From: an uncultured Desulfovibrio sp.
Lineage (GTDB): Bacteria > Desulfobacterota > Desulfovibrionia > Desulfovibrionales > Desulfovibrionaceae
Assembly (NCBI GenBank): GCA_900546145.1
Contig: URBN01000001.1
Coordinates: 124,001-188,000, forward strand
Reading direction: 5' to 3'
Length of the DNA: 64,000 bases
In this document: positions 33,947-42,494 of the stretch, in pieces
How positions within the stretch are numbered: position 1 is the first letter of the stretch
How the letters are laid out: each line of letters begins with the position of its first letter
Position numbers and translations under genes: made by a program
Notes under the pieces: model-generated
The model's input: only the letters and a program-made list of their open reading frames with translations
Told to the model about the DNA's origin: nothing
The model's database searches: none

Positions 33947-34600
33947 ATGTCGGGGAAAAAATTGCAGGTAGTTCTGGCGACCCGGAACAAGGGAAAAATC
34001 CGCGAGCTGGCCGAGCCTCTCGCCGAAATGGGTGTGGAAGTGCTCGGACTCGACAGATTCCCCGGTATCGGGGAGATCCCGGAAAACGGCTCGACCTTCG
34101 CCGAGAATGCCCTCGTCAAGGCCGGCACCGTGGCCGACTATACCGGTCTCATCAGCGTGGCTGACGACTCCGGCCTCGAGGTCGATGCCCTTGGCGGCAG
34201 ACCCGGCATTTACTCGGCCCGCTATTCCGATGACTGGTTTTCGAAGCCCGGCGAAACAAAGGATCAGCGTAATATCCGCAAGCTTCTCTACGAGCTGAAG
34301 GATGTGCCCTATGAACGCAGGCAGGCCCGTTTCGTCTGCTGCATGGCCGCTGTCAAACCAGGACACTATGAACCCGAGGACACGCTCGTTGTTCAGGGAA
34401 CGTGGGAAGGCCGCATTCTCAACGAGGCCATCGGGGAAAACGGCTTCGGGTACGATCCCGTCTTCTGCGATATTATCATGGGCGTCACGGCGGCACAGAT
34501 GTCCGCAGAGGACAAGATGGCGCGAAGCCACAGGGGCAATGCCCTGCGTTCCCTCGTGGCCTGCTGGCAGGACTGGATCAGCACGCCCCCGGTGCATTAA
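33947..34600 (+). CDS. rdgB: Non-canonical purine NTP pyrophosphatase (RdgB/HAM1)
   Basis: A 217-residue enzyme that hydrolyses ITP, dITP and XTP. Signatures are VVLATRNKGKIREL, STFAENALVKA, VADDSGLEVDALGGRPGIYS, ENGFGYDPVF and the C-terminal SHRGNALR. GGAGG seven bases upstream decides ATG 33947 over the in-frame ATG at 33941. Its 3' end overlaps the convergent SGNH hydrolase gene by 23 bases. Confidence 0.96.
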   Translation: MSGKKLQVVLATRNKGKIRELAEPLAEMGVEVLGLDRFPGIGEIPENGSTFAENALVKAGTVADYTGLISVADDSGLEVDALGGRPGIYSARYSDDWFSKPGETKDQRNIRKLLYELKDVPYERRQARFVCCMAAVKPGHYEPEDTLVVQGTWEGRILNEAIGENGFGYDPVFCDIIMGVTAAQMSAEDKMARSHRGNALRSLVACWQDWISTPPVH

Positions 34601-35228
34601 TTTCCAGAAGTTTCCGCAGTGCGGCCCCCACGGCGAGGCCAAGTTTTTTGTGCTCTCCCACCGTCAGATGAAACCCGTCTTCGGCTCCGAAGACGGGGAC
34701 GCTTTTTCGTGCGTCAAGAAAGGCTGCTCCTTCCTTCCGCGCCGCTGCGGCGAGGGCTTCCGCCTGATCTGAGCCGAGGACGTTCCTGTTTCCCCCGTGC
34801 ATGCCTACTTCCCAGTCGATGGCCTCTGCCGACGGAGCTGGTGGCGAGACAAGGAGTATCGGGATGCCGGGGCGTATCTCTCTGGCACTCCGCATGATGC
34901 GGGCCAGGTTCGCCGCTGTTTCTGAGGGCGTGAGACTCAGAAGGGGAAGGACATCATTGGTGCCCAGCATGATCACGAGCGCGTCCACGGGAAGAGCTTC
35001 CCTGAAGATGCCGGTAAACGTGGTACCGCCAAGGAGGTCAGCGGGGAAGACGGGATGCTCGAAGGCAGAGCTGCGTCCGTTCGCGCCGTTTTCTAGAATT
35101 TCCGCCTCTGGGATGAGAGAGCCCGCCACTGCGGGAAATCTGTCGGCTGCGGCTATTCTCCCGCCTTCCGGGCGATATCCCCAGACGTTCGAGTCGCCAT
35201 AAAAAAGAATGCGCATCGCTTTAATCAT
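34578..35228 (-). CDS. SGNH/GDSL-type hydrolase
   Basis: A 216-residue esterase-like protein. Block I is FYGDSNVWGY (nucleophile Ser), block III GTND, and block V DGFHLT with the catalytic Asp-x-x-His. The likely function is hydrolysis of an ester or acyl group; substrate unknown. Its ATG at 35228 overlaps the stop of the upstream gene (ATGA), favouring coupled translation; an ATG four codons later is possible. Confidence 0.88.
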   Translation of the reverse strand: MIKAMRILFYGDSNVWGYRPEGGRIAAADRFPAVAGSLIPEAEILENGANGRSSAFEHPVFPADLLGGTTFTGIFREALPVDALVIMLGTNDVLPLLSLTPSETAANLARIMRSAREIRPGIPILLVSPPAPSAEAIDWEVGMHGGNRNVLGSDQAEALAAAARKEGAAFLDARKSVPVFGAEDGFHLTVGEHKKLGLAVGAALRKLLEINAPGAC

Positions 35229-35728
35229 TTGCTTTCAACAGGGAGCAGCAGAGGGCTCGCGTTGGTGATGCTCTTCAGAAATTCACGGCAGGCACCGACG
35301 TTTCCGGCCGCCACAGTGAGAGCCATGAGATCGGAGTCCGTGCCAATCCAGATGGTGCCGTTGGTTTTGCCGGTGAGCGTCACGTCGAAGCGCCTGAGTG
35401 AACCATCGTTTACAGGTTCAGAAAGAATTGTGCAGCCGTTGGTCTTGAGGCTGTTCAGGACGTCACTTGTCACTTCATCGAGGGTCGCGTTCTTCTTTCG
35501 TGTCTCGGCTATCTGAATCATGAGAGAGGCGTTCAGCCTGTTGTTATAATAGTGCCCGAGAGAGTGGTGCTCGTCGTTGTTCAGTTCCGGCGGCATGGAA
35601 CTCGTCCAGCCTTCGGGGAGTTCCGGAATCTCGTAATAGGCGCAGGAGACGCCCGCTGCCTGGGACAGTGCGGGCGCTGCGAGCCATAAAAAGGCCGCAA
35701 GAGAGAGAAAACGGAAAAATGTGTGCAT
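35225..35728 (-). CDS. Secreted protein of unknown function
   Basis: A 167-residue protein with a clear signal peptide (LAAFLWLAAPALSQAAG, cleavage near residue 25) and a small mixed alpha/beta body with two conserved-looking cysteines near each end. I do not recognise the family. It is translationally coupled to the SGNH hydrolase gene. Confidence 0.75.
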   Translation of the reverse strand: MHTFFRFLSLAAFLWLAAPALSQAAGVSCAYYEIPELPEGWTSSMPPELNNDEHHSLGHYYNNRLNASLMIQIAETRKKNATLDEVTSDVLNSLKTNGCTILSEPVNDGSLRRFDVTLTGKTNGTIWIGTDSDLMALTVAAGNVGACREFLKSITNASPLLLPVESK

Positions 35729-35853
35729 TGCTGTCTCCTAGGCGGAACGGCGTGCAGTGCAGCACGGAGAGCCGTTTCGCCGAGAAAAAAATAGATACTT
35801 GGAGCCGGAGGGTCAACGGCATCTCTGGGAGCATCCGGCTTCTTTCAGGCGTA

Positions 35854-35880
35854 TTGACAAGGTGCAGGGGCTTTTATACC
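35854..35880 (+). promoter_or_regulatory. Putative promoter of the small HTH gene
   Basis: TTGACA (35854-35859) is followed by TATACC at 35875-35880 with a 15-base spacer, or by TACCTT with 17. Either would start transcription about 30 bases before the gene. Confidence 0.5.
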
Positions 35881-35915
35881 TTTTCACAAATGAAAATTTA
35901 TCCCCGGAGCAGTGT

Positions 35916-36302
35916 ATGGGCTTCGCAGACGACTTCAGACAGCTTCTTTTAAAGATCCAGGAAGAAGAAGGTTCACAGCTCAGGGCCGCACAGAAACTTG
36001 GTGTGAGCAACGGCGCCTTTTCCTCGTGGCTTTCCGGAGCGCGGGGGAAAGGACATACCGCGCTTTTCACGGCGCTCGATCGTGCCGGCGCCCGCCTTGT
36101 CTTTCCGGGGCAGGATCTGAACAGTGAAGACGGTGGGGCTGATCTCGCCGGAGAAAACGCCAGGCTCAGAAAGGATCTGGAGCGCAGGGAACGGCTCCTG
36201 CTTTTCCAGAGCGGGCGCATAGCCGAACTGAGGGAGCAGCTTTCCCGCAGGAAAGGCAAGGATGGCGGAAAAAAACACAAGTCGAAAAAGCACGACGACT
36301 GA
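35916..36302 (+). CDS. Small helix-turn-helix protein with coiled-coil tail
   Basis: A 128-residue protein. Residues 1-60 look like a phage-repressor-style helix-turn-helix (SQLRAAQKLGVSNGAFSSWL). Residues 75-110 form a charged helix (ENARLRKDLERRERLL), probably a coiled coil. The tail is Lys-rich (KGKDGGKKHKSKK). A DNA-binding regulator is likely; its target is unknown. GGAG precedes ATG 35916. Upstream in-frame ATG 35757 has no ribosome site and lies before the promoter. Confidence 0.8.
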   Translation: MGFADDFRQLLLKIQEEEGSQLRAAQKLGVSNGAFSSWLSGARGKGHTALFTALDRAGARLVFPGQDLNSEDGGADLAGENARLRKDLERRERLLLFQSGRIAELREQLSRRKGKDGGKKHKSKKHDD

Positions 36303-36316
36303 TGAGGCAAAAGAAG

Positions 36317-36350
36317 AAGCCCCGGCGGCGCGAGCGCCAGCGGGGCTTTC
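36317..36350. terminator. Terminator between the HTH gene and tRNA-Leu
   Basis: AAGCCCCG / CGGGGCTT with an inner GGCGC/GCGCC pairing is followed by TTCCTTT. It serves the HTH gene on plus, and on minus it lies 11 bases past the tRNA 3' end. Confidence 0.75.
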
Positions 36351-36360
36351 CTTTCTGTTA

Positions 36361-36445
36361 TGGTACCGCAGGCCGGATTTGAACCGGCACAGCCAAAGGC
36401 CGGAAGATTTTAAGTCTTCTGTGTCTACCGTTCCACCACTGCGGC
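36361..36445 (-). tRNA. tRNA-Leu (anticodon TAA)
   Basis: An 85-base tRNA with encoded CCA. The acceptor stem is GCCGCAG with CTGCGGT (terminal G-U). The anticodon loop is CTTAAAA within AAGACTTAAAATCTT, giving TAA. The long variable arm starts CCGGCCTTTGGCTGTG, and the T-arm is CCGGTTCAAATCCGG. The class II variable arm and TAA anticodon identify leucine. A promoter lies just upstream. Confidence 0.97.
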
Positions 36446-36454
36446 ACACGGGAG

Positions 36455-36483
36455 TTTGTATCCCAATAAAGTCCAGCTAGCAA
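36455..36483 (-). promoter_or_regulatory. Putative tRNA-Leu promoter
   Basis: On the minus strand TTGCTA (36483-36478) and TACAAA (36460-36455) are 17 bases apart, ending 9 bases before the tRNA 5' end. Confidence 0.6.
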
Positions 36484-36496
36484 GGCAGGCATTTTC

Positions 36497-36985
36497 ATGA
36501 ACGCTAAAGATAAATTCATTCTGGGGTTCTGCAGACTTGGCATAGCAGGTCTTTCCCCCAAGGCTCCGGGAACCTGCGGCACGGCCCTGGCGCTTGTGTT
36601 CGCGCCCTTTCTTTTTCTGCCCTTTGGGCTGGCCGGCAGAATCCTTTTCCTCCTTCTGCTTTTTGTTACAGGATCTCTGGCTGCATCCCGCGGAGAAATT
36701 CTGCTGGGGAAGAAGGATCCCGGAGAAATCGTCGTGGACGAGCTGGAAGGTATCTGGATAGCCGTTCTGCCCTTCGCCTTCAGCTGGACGCTTTTTATCG
36801 CGGCCTTTGCCCTCTTCCGTTTCTTCGATATCAGGAAGCCCTTTCCCATTTATCAGTCGCAGTTCTGGCTTCCCGCCGGATGGGGGGTCATGATTGACGA
36901 TGTCATAGGAGGGTTCATGACCATGCTCTGCCTTATGGCCGCGGCGTTCCTTGGCGTGCCGGGATTTATCTGGCTTGGGGCATAA
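36497..36985 (+). CDS. pgpA: Phosphatidylglycerophosphatase A
   Basis: A 162-residue membrane enzyme dephosphorylating phosphatidylglycerophosphate. Signatures are GLSPKAPGTCGTALAL, VVDELEGIWIAVL and WGVMIDDVIGGFM, with four hydrophobic segments. It uses the CDP-diacylglycerol branch begun by CdsA. Confidence 0.93.
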   Translation: MNAKDKFILGFCRLGIAGLSPKAPGTCGTALALVFAPFLFLPFGLAGRILFLLLLFVTGSLAASRGEILLGKKDPGEIVVDELEGIWIAVLPFAFSWTLFIAAFALFRFFDIRKPFPIYQSQFWLPAGWGVMIDDVIGGFMTMLCLMAAAFLGVPGFIWLGA

Positions 36986-37028
36986 AAAAAGACGCGGTAC
37001 GCGCGGCCTGTGCCGTTCGTTCCGCGTC
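36984..37028 (-). terminator. infA terminator
   Basis: On the minus strand GACGCGG (37028-37022) pairs with CCGCGTC (36997-36991) around a GC-rich loop, followed by seven T residues. A second hairpin CCTGCTCCG/CGGAGCAGG lies at 37046-37068, nearer to infA. Confidence 0.8.
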
Positions 37029-37085
37029 TGCTGCGTCTTGTCAGCCTGCTCCGTCAGGCGGAGCAGGAAAAATCTCTCGAAGGGC

Positions 37086-37304
37086 CTACTTCATGCGGTA
37101 GGTGATGCGTCCGCGGGTGAGGTCGTAGGGAGAGAGTTCGACCTTCACGTGATCTCCGGGGAGGATGCGGATGTAGAACTTGCGCATCTTGCCGGAAATA
37201 TGAGCGAGCACCTTGTGCTGGTTGGCGAGTTCAACCACGAACATGGCATTGGGGAGGGCTTCCTCGACAACGCCATCGACTTCGATAGATTCTTCCTTGG
37301 ACAT
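37086..37304 (-). CDS. infA: Translation initiation factor IF-1
   Basis: A 72-residue OB-fold protein: [47 protein letters not shown] (given here in two blocks) and GRITYR are canonical. It binds the ribosomal A site during initiation. AGGAGAG precedes the start. It is monocistronic here. Confidence 0.98.
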   Translation of the reverse strand: MSKEESIEVDGVVEEALPNAMFVVELANQHKVLAHISGKMRKFYIRILPGDHVKVELSPYDLTRGRITYRMK

Positions 37305-37365
37305 ATACTCTCCTGAAAAATTGTAGTTTCCGTCCCGTCACAGCGGGCGTAAAGTTTTAGGACAC

Positions 37366-37394
37366 CTGCTAGCAGGAAACGCCGGTAATATCAA
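37366..37394 (-). promoter_or_regulatory. Putative infA promoter
   Basis: On the minus strand TTGATA (37394-37389) and TAGCAG (37371-37366) are 17 bases apart. The -10 overlaps a CCTGCTAGCAGG palindrome. Confidence 0.4.
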
Positions 37395-37424
37395 GAAAAA
37401 CGTGTGCAGAAAAAGCCCGGCATG

Positions 37425-37448
37425 AAAAAAGCCGGCGGTGAAGCCGGC
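37425..37448 (-). terminator. lgt terminator
   Basis: On the minus strand GCCGGC-TTCACC-GCCGGC is followed by six T residues, 17 bases after the lgt stop. Confidence 0.85.
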
Positions 37449-37465
37449 CTGTTTCCGTTTTTTTC

Positions 37466-38269
37466 TCAGGCTCTGGAAGCCTTGGGTGTGCGGGGCTCCG
37501 AGGGCGGGAGTGAGTGATCCGCGAAAAAGAGCCAGACACCGAAGGCGAAGAGCGGAAGGCAGAGAATCTGTCCCATGGTTACCCAGCCAAAAGCGAGGTA
37601 TCCGAGCTGGGGATCGGGAAGGCGCACGAACTCCACGAGAAAGCGGAAGACGGCGTATCCCATGGCGAATAATCCGGCGGCCTGTCCGCGCGGACGTTCT
37701 TTCCGTGTGAAGAGCCACATGATGATCCACAGGACGAGGCCTTCCAGGAAGGATTCATAAAGCTGTGAGGGATGGCGCGGAAGGGGGCCGGCATCAGGGA
37801 AGATGACTCCCCAGGGTAGCTCCGTGGTCTTGCCCCACAGTTCGCCGTTAATGAAGTTGCCGATGCGGCCGAAAAGCAGTCCCTGAGGAACCAGGGGCGT
37901 GATGAAGTCGGCGATATCAATGAAATGGCATTTCCGGGTTTTTGCGAAGTAGCAGAAAGCCAGGGCCAGGCCTATGGCTGCGCCGTGGAAAGACATGCCG
38001 CCGTCCCAGAAACGGAGCATTTCCATGGGATCGTTCAGATAGACGGGCAGGTCGTAGAAAAGGATGTATCCGAGACGGCCGCCAAGGATGCATCCGAGCA
38101 TGCAGATGGTCACGAGATCATCGACGTCGCGGCCGGCCCAGCCGTAGCGCGGCGCTCTTTTCCGCCCGAAGTACCAGCCGAGCAGGAAACCGATGACATA
38201 CATAAGTCCGTACCAGCGGATCTCAAGGCTGCCCAGGGAAATGGCGACGGGATCAAAATTTGCAGTCAT
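37466..38269 (-). CDS. lgt: Prolipoprotein diacylglyceryl transferase
   Basis: A 267-residue membrane enzyme with about seven helices. It carries IRWYGLMYVIGFLLGW, GGRLGYILFYD and the signature GRIGNFINGELWG. It moves diacylglyceryl from phosphatidylglycerol to the lipobox cysteine of prolipoproteins. A substrate lipoprotein is encoded two genes upstream, at 39421-39735. Confidence 0.96.
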   Translation of the reverse strand: MTANFDPVAISLGSLEIRWYGLMYVIGFLLGWYFGRKRAPRYGWAGRDVDDLVTICMLGCILGGRLGYILFYDLPVYLNDPMEMLRFWDGGMSFHGAAIGLALAFCYFAKTRKCHFIDIADFITPLVPQGLLFGRIGNFINGELWGKTTELPWGVIFPDAGPLPRHPSQLYESFLEGLVLWIIMWLFTRKERPRGQAAGLFAMGYAVFRFLVEFVRLPDPQLGYLAFGWVTMGQILCLPLFAFGVWLFFADHSLPPSEPRTPKASRA

Positions 38270-38329
38270 GTATTGAAGTGTCCTTCCGGAGTCAGACTCC
38301 GGCAGTTGTTCGGGAAAATCAGCCAGCCG

Positions 38330-39415
38330 TTAGCTTTTCTGCGATCCGGCGCTGAGCCAGCCCGTGTCCGTGCGGCTGTCAGAGAAGACGAGCCGTTCCT
38401 GAATCAGTCTGCCGTTTCTGTCCAGGATGATCATGAGGCGGAACGGAATGTTGGCATTCGGTCGTTTTGCCATAATGGCACGCGCAAACGCAAGTCCGGA
38501 ACCGAAGCGCAGATCATAGATGAGAAGAGACGTGAAACCTTCCGCATTTTCCCGGCCCTCAAGCACAGAACCCTTAAGATTATCCGGTAGGAGCGGAACA
38601 GCCACGGGCATGATGAGAAAATTCAGGAACTGCCTGCAGAGGCCGGACTGCGACGCGAGGCGGGAGGCGTCGGACGGGGCAAGGGCCGGGTAGACCTTTT
38701 CGGGAGCGCGGGGCCTTGCCCTGTAATCAAGGCTCTGTTCGTGTACGGTGAAGCGTCCGTCTTTTTCGTGCAGGGAGACAGCTCTCCAGAAAAATGGGGA
38801 GAAGACATCCGGGAAAACGGTTATTTCCCTGACAGATATGCCTGCAGAGGCGAGTTCGGAACGCAGGGTGGCTGTATGCAAGCGGTTCGCAGCAATGGCG
38901 CCTGCCGGGTAAAGAAAAATCCAGATGAGGCCTGCGGCAGCCAGGCGGCGCCGGATATCCCTGCGGCGCAGGGCGCAGACAGCGAGAACCAGCAGAGGCA
39001 CAGTGAGGATAAGGTCGACGATAAAGACGCCGTTAAGCCTGACCCTGAGATCAGAAAACGGCTGAAGTATCATTGTGCCGAAGGTTGTGATGCAGTCGAG
39101 CCAGATATGGAGGAGTACGCAGGCCGCGCAGAAAATCCATGCCCCTACGAAGGAGAAGGCGTTTTCCGTTCCCCTGCGCCAGAGAGGACGGAAGGCGAGA
39201 GCCAGGATCAGGGAAAAAAGGGGCAGCGCAGGCAGGGCATGCGTGATACCCCTGTGCAGGGCCAGAAAAAGTTCCGGTGAGCGGCAGAAAAAGGTATCGA
39301 CGTCCGGGGCAGCTGCGGCGAGGCAGGCCAGGGGAGCGGCCCAGGCCGTGGCCGGACGCTTTGGCAGGGCGAGCATGAGGAGAGCCCCGGACGCGGCATG
39401 TGTGATGGGATCCAT
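38330..39415 (-). CDS. Membrane-bound metal-dependent hydrolase (YdjM-like)
   Basis: A 361-residue protein. The N-terminal MDPITHAASGALL, AAPDVDTFF, LHRGITHALP and HIWLDCIT supply the Asp/His pattern of the YdjM/PF04307 family. About five membrane helices lie in the first 190 residues, and the C-terminal 170 residues are soluble. The substrate is unknown. The ATG follows the lipoprotein stop by 5 bases, so the two are probably coupled. Confidence 0.88.
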   Translation of the reverse strand: MDPITHAASGALLMLALPKRPATAWAAPLACLAAAAPDVDTFFCRSPELFLALHRGITHALPALPLFSLILALAFRPLWRRGTENAFSFVGAWIFCAACVLLHIWLDCITTFGTMILQPFSDLRVRLNGVFIVDLILTVPLLVLAVCALRRRDIRRRLAAAGLIWIFLYPAGAIAANRLHTATLRSELASAGISVREITVFPDVFSPFFWRAVSLHEKDGRFTVHEQSLDYRARPRAPEKVYPALAPSDASRLASQSGLCRQFLNFLIMPVAVPLLPDNLKGSVLEGRENAEGFTSLLIYDLRFGSGLAFARAIMAKRPNANIPFRLMIILDRNGRLIQERLVFSDSRTDTGWLSAGSQKS

Positions 39416-39420
39416 GACGG

Positions 39421-39735
39421 CTACTGCCTGAAGGGGGAGCGCTGCTGGGGAGTGGTCAGGCGGGAATTCTCCACTTCGCCGCGCGGGACAAGCAGGCTGT
39501 GGTTATAATTCTGAATGTGTTCCATGACGGAGGGCCGGTTGATATTGTACAGGACGCGTTCCTGCGGGCGGCTGGCTGCATTGAAGGGATAGCGCATTTC
39601 CTCCCTGGGATCCGGGGCTCCGGCTTCGGCGTACGCGTCGTCACCGCTGCTTCCCTGTCCGATATCCTTGGGACCGCAGGAGACGAGGGCTGTCAGGGAC
39701 AAAACGCCTATAACAGTGAGTATTCTGATGCTCAT
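39421..39735 (-). CDS. Small lipoprotein
   Basis: A 104-residue precursor with a type II signal peptide: lipobox LVSC, lipidated Cys20 in LTALVSCGPKD. The mature part is short, acidic at first and likely disordered. I do not recognise a family. AAGGAG precedes the start. It is the first gene of a likely three-gene run with the hydrolase and lgt. Confidence 0.85.
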   Translation of the reverse strand: MSIRILTVIGVLSLTALVSCGPKDIGQGSSGDDAYAEAGAPDPREEMRYPFNAASRPQERVLYNINRPSVMEHIQNYNHSLLVPRGEVENSRLTTPQQRSPFRQ

Positions 39736-39767
39736 AGAGGACTCCTTCAGTCATATAAGAATATACT

Positions 39768-39786
39768 TTGCCTCTATCAGAGGCAA
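39768..39786. promoter_or_regulatory. Perfect inverted repeat over the lipoprotein promoter
   Basis: TTGCCTCT-GAT-AGAGGCAA (minus strand) is a perfect 8-bp inverted repeat. Its first six bases could be a -35 (TTGCCT), with TATTCT 17 bases on as -10. This would make it an operator overlapping the promoter. An RNA hairpin is the alternative. Confidence 0.45.
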
Positions 39787-39853
39787 GAACGGGTGCAAAA
39801 CCGCATTCTGGGGCCTGCCGGAACAGTGCCTTCAGATGGGACAGAGTGCCGAT

Positions 39854-39882
39854 TTGACAGGATAAAACACGGAGACTATAAA
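39854..39882 (+). promoter_or_regulatory. rlpA promoter
   Basis: TTGACA (39854-39859) and TATAAA (39877-39882) with an exact 17-base spacer: the best sigma-70 promoter in the window. It leaves a leader of about 150 bases before rlpA, with several potential stems such as GCCGC-ATG-GGCGGC. Confidence 0.8.
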
Positions 39883-40039
39883 ATCGTCTGTTACGTTTTG
39901 GTTTCTTCTGAGGCAGCCCTGCCGGGTTCTGGAGAGTCGTAGTCTGCCAGTTCGGATGCCACGGGGCTGTGCCGCATGGGCGGCTTGGCCGGAGCTTTTA
40001 TGCCGCGGCCGACCTTGTAACCGCAGCAAAGGAGTCTTC

Positions 40040-40783
40040 ATGACGACTTCAAAATTTGGTTTCCCTCTGTTTGCCTTCGCGTGCGCGCTTGTCTTTACGC
40101 TGGCATTCCGGGGAAACGCCACCGCCGGTGACACCGAAACACTGGGGTGGAATTTTGCAGAAGAGAGCCATCCGCAGCCGTATACGCATATCAGCCAGCA
40201 GGAAGCTGCGACACTTGTGGCTCAGGATTTTGAGGAAGGAGACGCTGCTCCCTCGGCGGCCGGAGAAAAAGGCGCCAGGAGCGAGCATGACGTCTGGCTT
40301 GATCGTGTCAGGAAGAACTCGGATATCGTGCGGGGCAAGGCGTCCTGGTACGGCCGGGATTTTGATTCCAGGCCGACTGCGTCCGGACTTCCCTATGACA
40401 TGTATACATTTACGGCCGCACACCGTACGCTTCCAATCGGGACAGTTGTCCGTGTCTCCGATCAGTATAACGGCAAGAGCGTGATGGTCTGCGTGACCGA
40501 TCGCGGCCCCTTTGTGCACGGCCGCATCATTGACCTCTCCTACGCCGCAGCCAACAGTATCGGCCTTGAGACGAAGGGTGTTTCCGATGTTGGCATCGAG
40601 GTCGTAAGTGACGCCAATGGCGTGCCTCTTTCCAGGGATGAAGCGTTTTACGTGCAGCTGGAAAATCCCTCCGATGGGGACAAGATTGGGCCGTATGACT
40701 CTTTCGCGGATGCCGCAGCCATGCATGAGGCCATGCTGAGCGCGCACCCCGAGGCCAGGGTCGTTCTCGACAGAAAAAAATAA
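40040..40783 (+). CDS. rlpA: Septal ring lytic transglycosylase RlpA family protein
   Basis: A 247-residue exported protein. The signal peptide covers about residues 1-29 (ends GNATAG) without a lipobox cysteine. The double-psi beta-barrel domain spans about 95-195: GKASWYGRDFDSRPTASG, FTAAHRTLPIGTVVRV and VTDRGPFVHGRIIDLS. The catalytic-type Asp and His of DRGPF and AAHRTLP are present. The last 50 residues look like a partial SPOR-like segment. AAAGGAG precedes ATG 40040. Confidence 0.93.
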   Translation: MTTSKFGFPLFAFACALVFTLAFRGNATAGDTETLGWNFAEESHPQPYTHISQQEAATLVAQDFEEGDAAPSAAGEKGARSEHDVWLDRVRKNSDIVRGKASWYGRDFDSRPTASGLPYDMYTFTAAHRTLPIGTVVRVSDQYNGKSVMVCVTDRGPFVHGRIIDLSYAAANSIGLETKGVSDVGIEVVSDANGVPLSRDEAFYVQLENPSDGDKIGPYDSFADAAAMHEAMLSAHPEARVVLDRKK

Positions 40784-40804
40784 ATCAGAAAACAGATGAC
40801 AATG

Positions 40805-40841
40805 AAAAAGGCGCTGTCCCGGAATGGAACAGCGCCTTTTT
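40805..40841. terminator. Bidirectional terminator between rlpA and leuB
   Basis: AAAAAGGCGCTGT pairs perfectly with ACAGCGCCTTTTT around an 11-base loop. The A- and T-tracts make it active on both strands. Confidence 0.9.
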
Positions 40842-40860
40842 CATACCGTGCGGAACGGTG

Positions 40861-41940
40861 TTACCTGCCGATGTTGGCGGCAACAAGGTCACCCATCTTT
40901 CTGCAGCCTACGAGAGTCTTGCCTTCCTCCATAATGTCAGGAGTACGGTAGCCCTGCTGCAGGGTAAGTCTGACGGCCTTTTCCACGAGGGCTGCTTCCT
41001 CGGGCATGTTCAGGCCGAGGCGCAGCATCATGGCGCCGGAAAGAATAGTAGCGAGAGGATTCGCCTTGTCCTGGCCCGCAATGTCAGGGGCGCTGCCGTG
41101 CACGGGCTCGAAGAGACCCGGGCCGCCGGCGCCAACGGAGGCGGAGGGCAGCATGCCGAGGGAGCCCGTGATGGCGGAGGCTTCGTCGGAAAGGATGTCG
41201 CCGAAGATGTTGCCGGTCAGAATGACGTCGAACTGAGAAGGATCGCGGACAAGCTGCATGGCGGCGTTGTCGACGTAGAGATTGCTGAGCTCGACTTCGG
41301 GGTAGTCCCTGTGCACTTCGGCAACCACGGCCCGCCACAGACGGGAGGTTTCGAGAACGTTGCTCTTGTCCACGGAGCAGACCTTGCGGCGGCGTTTCAT
41401 GGCGGTCTCGAAGCCGATCCTGGCGATGCGGCGGATCTCCTCTTCGTTGTAAATCATGGTGTTATAGCCGGTGCGCAGGCCGTTTCTCACCTCAAGGCCG
41501 CGGGGTTCACCGAAGTAGATGTCGCCGGTGAGCTCGCGGACAACGATGAAATCAAGGCCGTTGCGGGCAGCCTCGGGGCGAAGCAGACAGGCACCCGCGA
41601 GCTCGGGAAGGAGCAGGGCGGGGCGCAGATTGGCGAAGAGGCCGAGGGCTTTGCGGATGCCGAGAAGTCCGCGTTCGGGGCGGTTTTCCGGCGGCTGGGT
41701 GTCCCACTTGGGGCCGCCCACGGCGGAAAGATATACCGCGTCAGAGGACTTGCATTTGGTGATGGTCTCTTCGGGAAGGGGGCAGCCTGTAGCGTCGATT
41801 GCTGCGCCGCCGATATGGGCGCTGTCAAAGGTGAATGTGCAGCCGGTCTTGGCGCCGACGGCTTCCAGAACCTTGCGGCCTTCGGCCAGGATTTCCGGGC
41901 CTATGCCATCGCCGGGAAGGAGGCAGATTTTCTTGTTCAT
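40861..41940 (-). CDS. leuB: 3-isopropylmalate dehydrogenase
   Basis: A 359-residue enzyme of leucine synthesis. Signatures are [46 protein letters not shown] and [20 protein letters not shown], followed by [18 protein letters not shown] precedes the start. Last gene of psd-pssA-leuA-leuC-leuD-leuB. Confidence 0.98.
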   Translation of the reverse strand: MNKKICLLPGDGIGPEILAEGRKVLEAVGAKTGCTFTFDSAHIGGAAIDATGCPLPEETITKCKSSDAVYLSAVGGPKWDTQPPENRPERGLLGIRKALGLFANLRPALLLPELAGACLLRPEAARNGLDFIVVRELTGDIYFGEPRGLEVRNGLRTGYNTMIYNEEEIRRIARIGFETAMKRRRKVCSVDKSNVLETSRLWRAVVAEVHRDYPEVELSNLYVDNAAMQLVRDPSQFDVILTGNIFGDILSDEASAITGSLGMLPSASVGAGGPGLFEPVHGSAPDIAGQDKANPLATILSGAMMLRLGLNMPEEAALVEKAVRLTLQQGYRTPDIMEEGKTLVGCRKMGDLVAANIGR

Positions 41941-41978
41941 GGGAAATGTCCTCAGGGAGGGCCGGGCCCTCCCGGTAG

Positions 41979-42482
41979 TTACTTTGCCTGGGCGAGCAGG
42001 CGGGATTTAACGTAGTTGACCAGGCCGCCCTTTTCGACAATGGCGGAGATGGTTTTGGACAGAGGCGGGCAGGTGAACGTGCTGCCATTGGTTTTGTCCG
42101 TGATGATGCCCCTGTCGGAGTCGATTTCAACCTGGTCGCCGTCCTTGATTTTGTCGACGCCGTCGCCGATTTCGAAGAGCAGAAGTCCCTGGTTGAAGGC
42201 GTTGCGGTAGAAGATGCGGGCGAAGCTGTGGCCGATGACCACGGGCATGCCGGCACCGAGAATGGCGATGGGGGCGTGCTCGCGGGAGGAGCCGCAGCCG
42301 AAGTTGCGGCCGGCAACGAGAATATCGCCCTTCTCAACCTGCTTTACCCATTCGGGATCGAGCCCGGACATGCACTTTTCACCGAGTATCTTGGGATCGC
42401 TTGTGACGAGGTAACGGGCGGGAATGATGGCGTCGGTATCAACGTGGTCGCCGACCTTGTGAACTTTACCTTTGAAGATCAT
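41979..42482 (-). CDS. leuD: 3-isopropylmalate dehydratase small subunit
   Basis: A 167-residue LeuD of the short, archaeal/bacterial HacB-like type: [30 protein letters not shown] and [10 protein letters not shown]. It forms the isomerase with LeuC, encoded 12 bases upstream. Confidence 0.97.
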   Translation of the reverse strand: MIFKGKVHKVGDHVDTDAIIPARYLVTSDPKILGEKCMSGLDPEWVKQVEKGDILVAGRNFGCGSSREHAPIAILGAGMPVVIGHSFARIFYRNAFNQGLLLFEIGDGVDKIKDGDQVEIDSDRGIITDKTNGSTFTCPPLSKTISAIVEKGGLVNYVKSRLLAQAK

Positions 42483-42494
42483 GGTATTTTTCTC

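Noticed and set aside
39889..40039. A cobalamin riboswitch before rlpA
   Set aside because: A GCCAC-like stretch occurs, but the B12-box context and the rest of the fold are missing.
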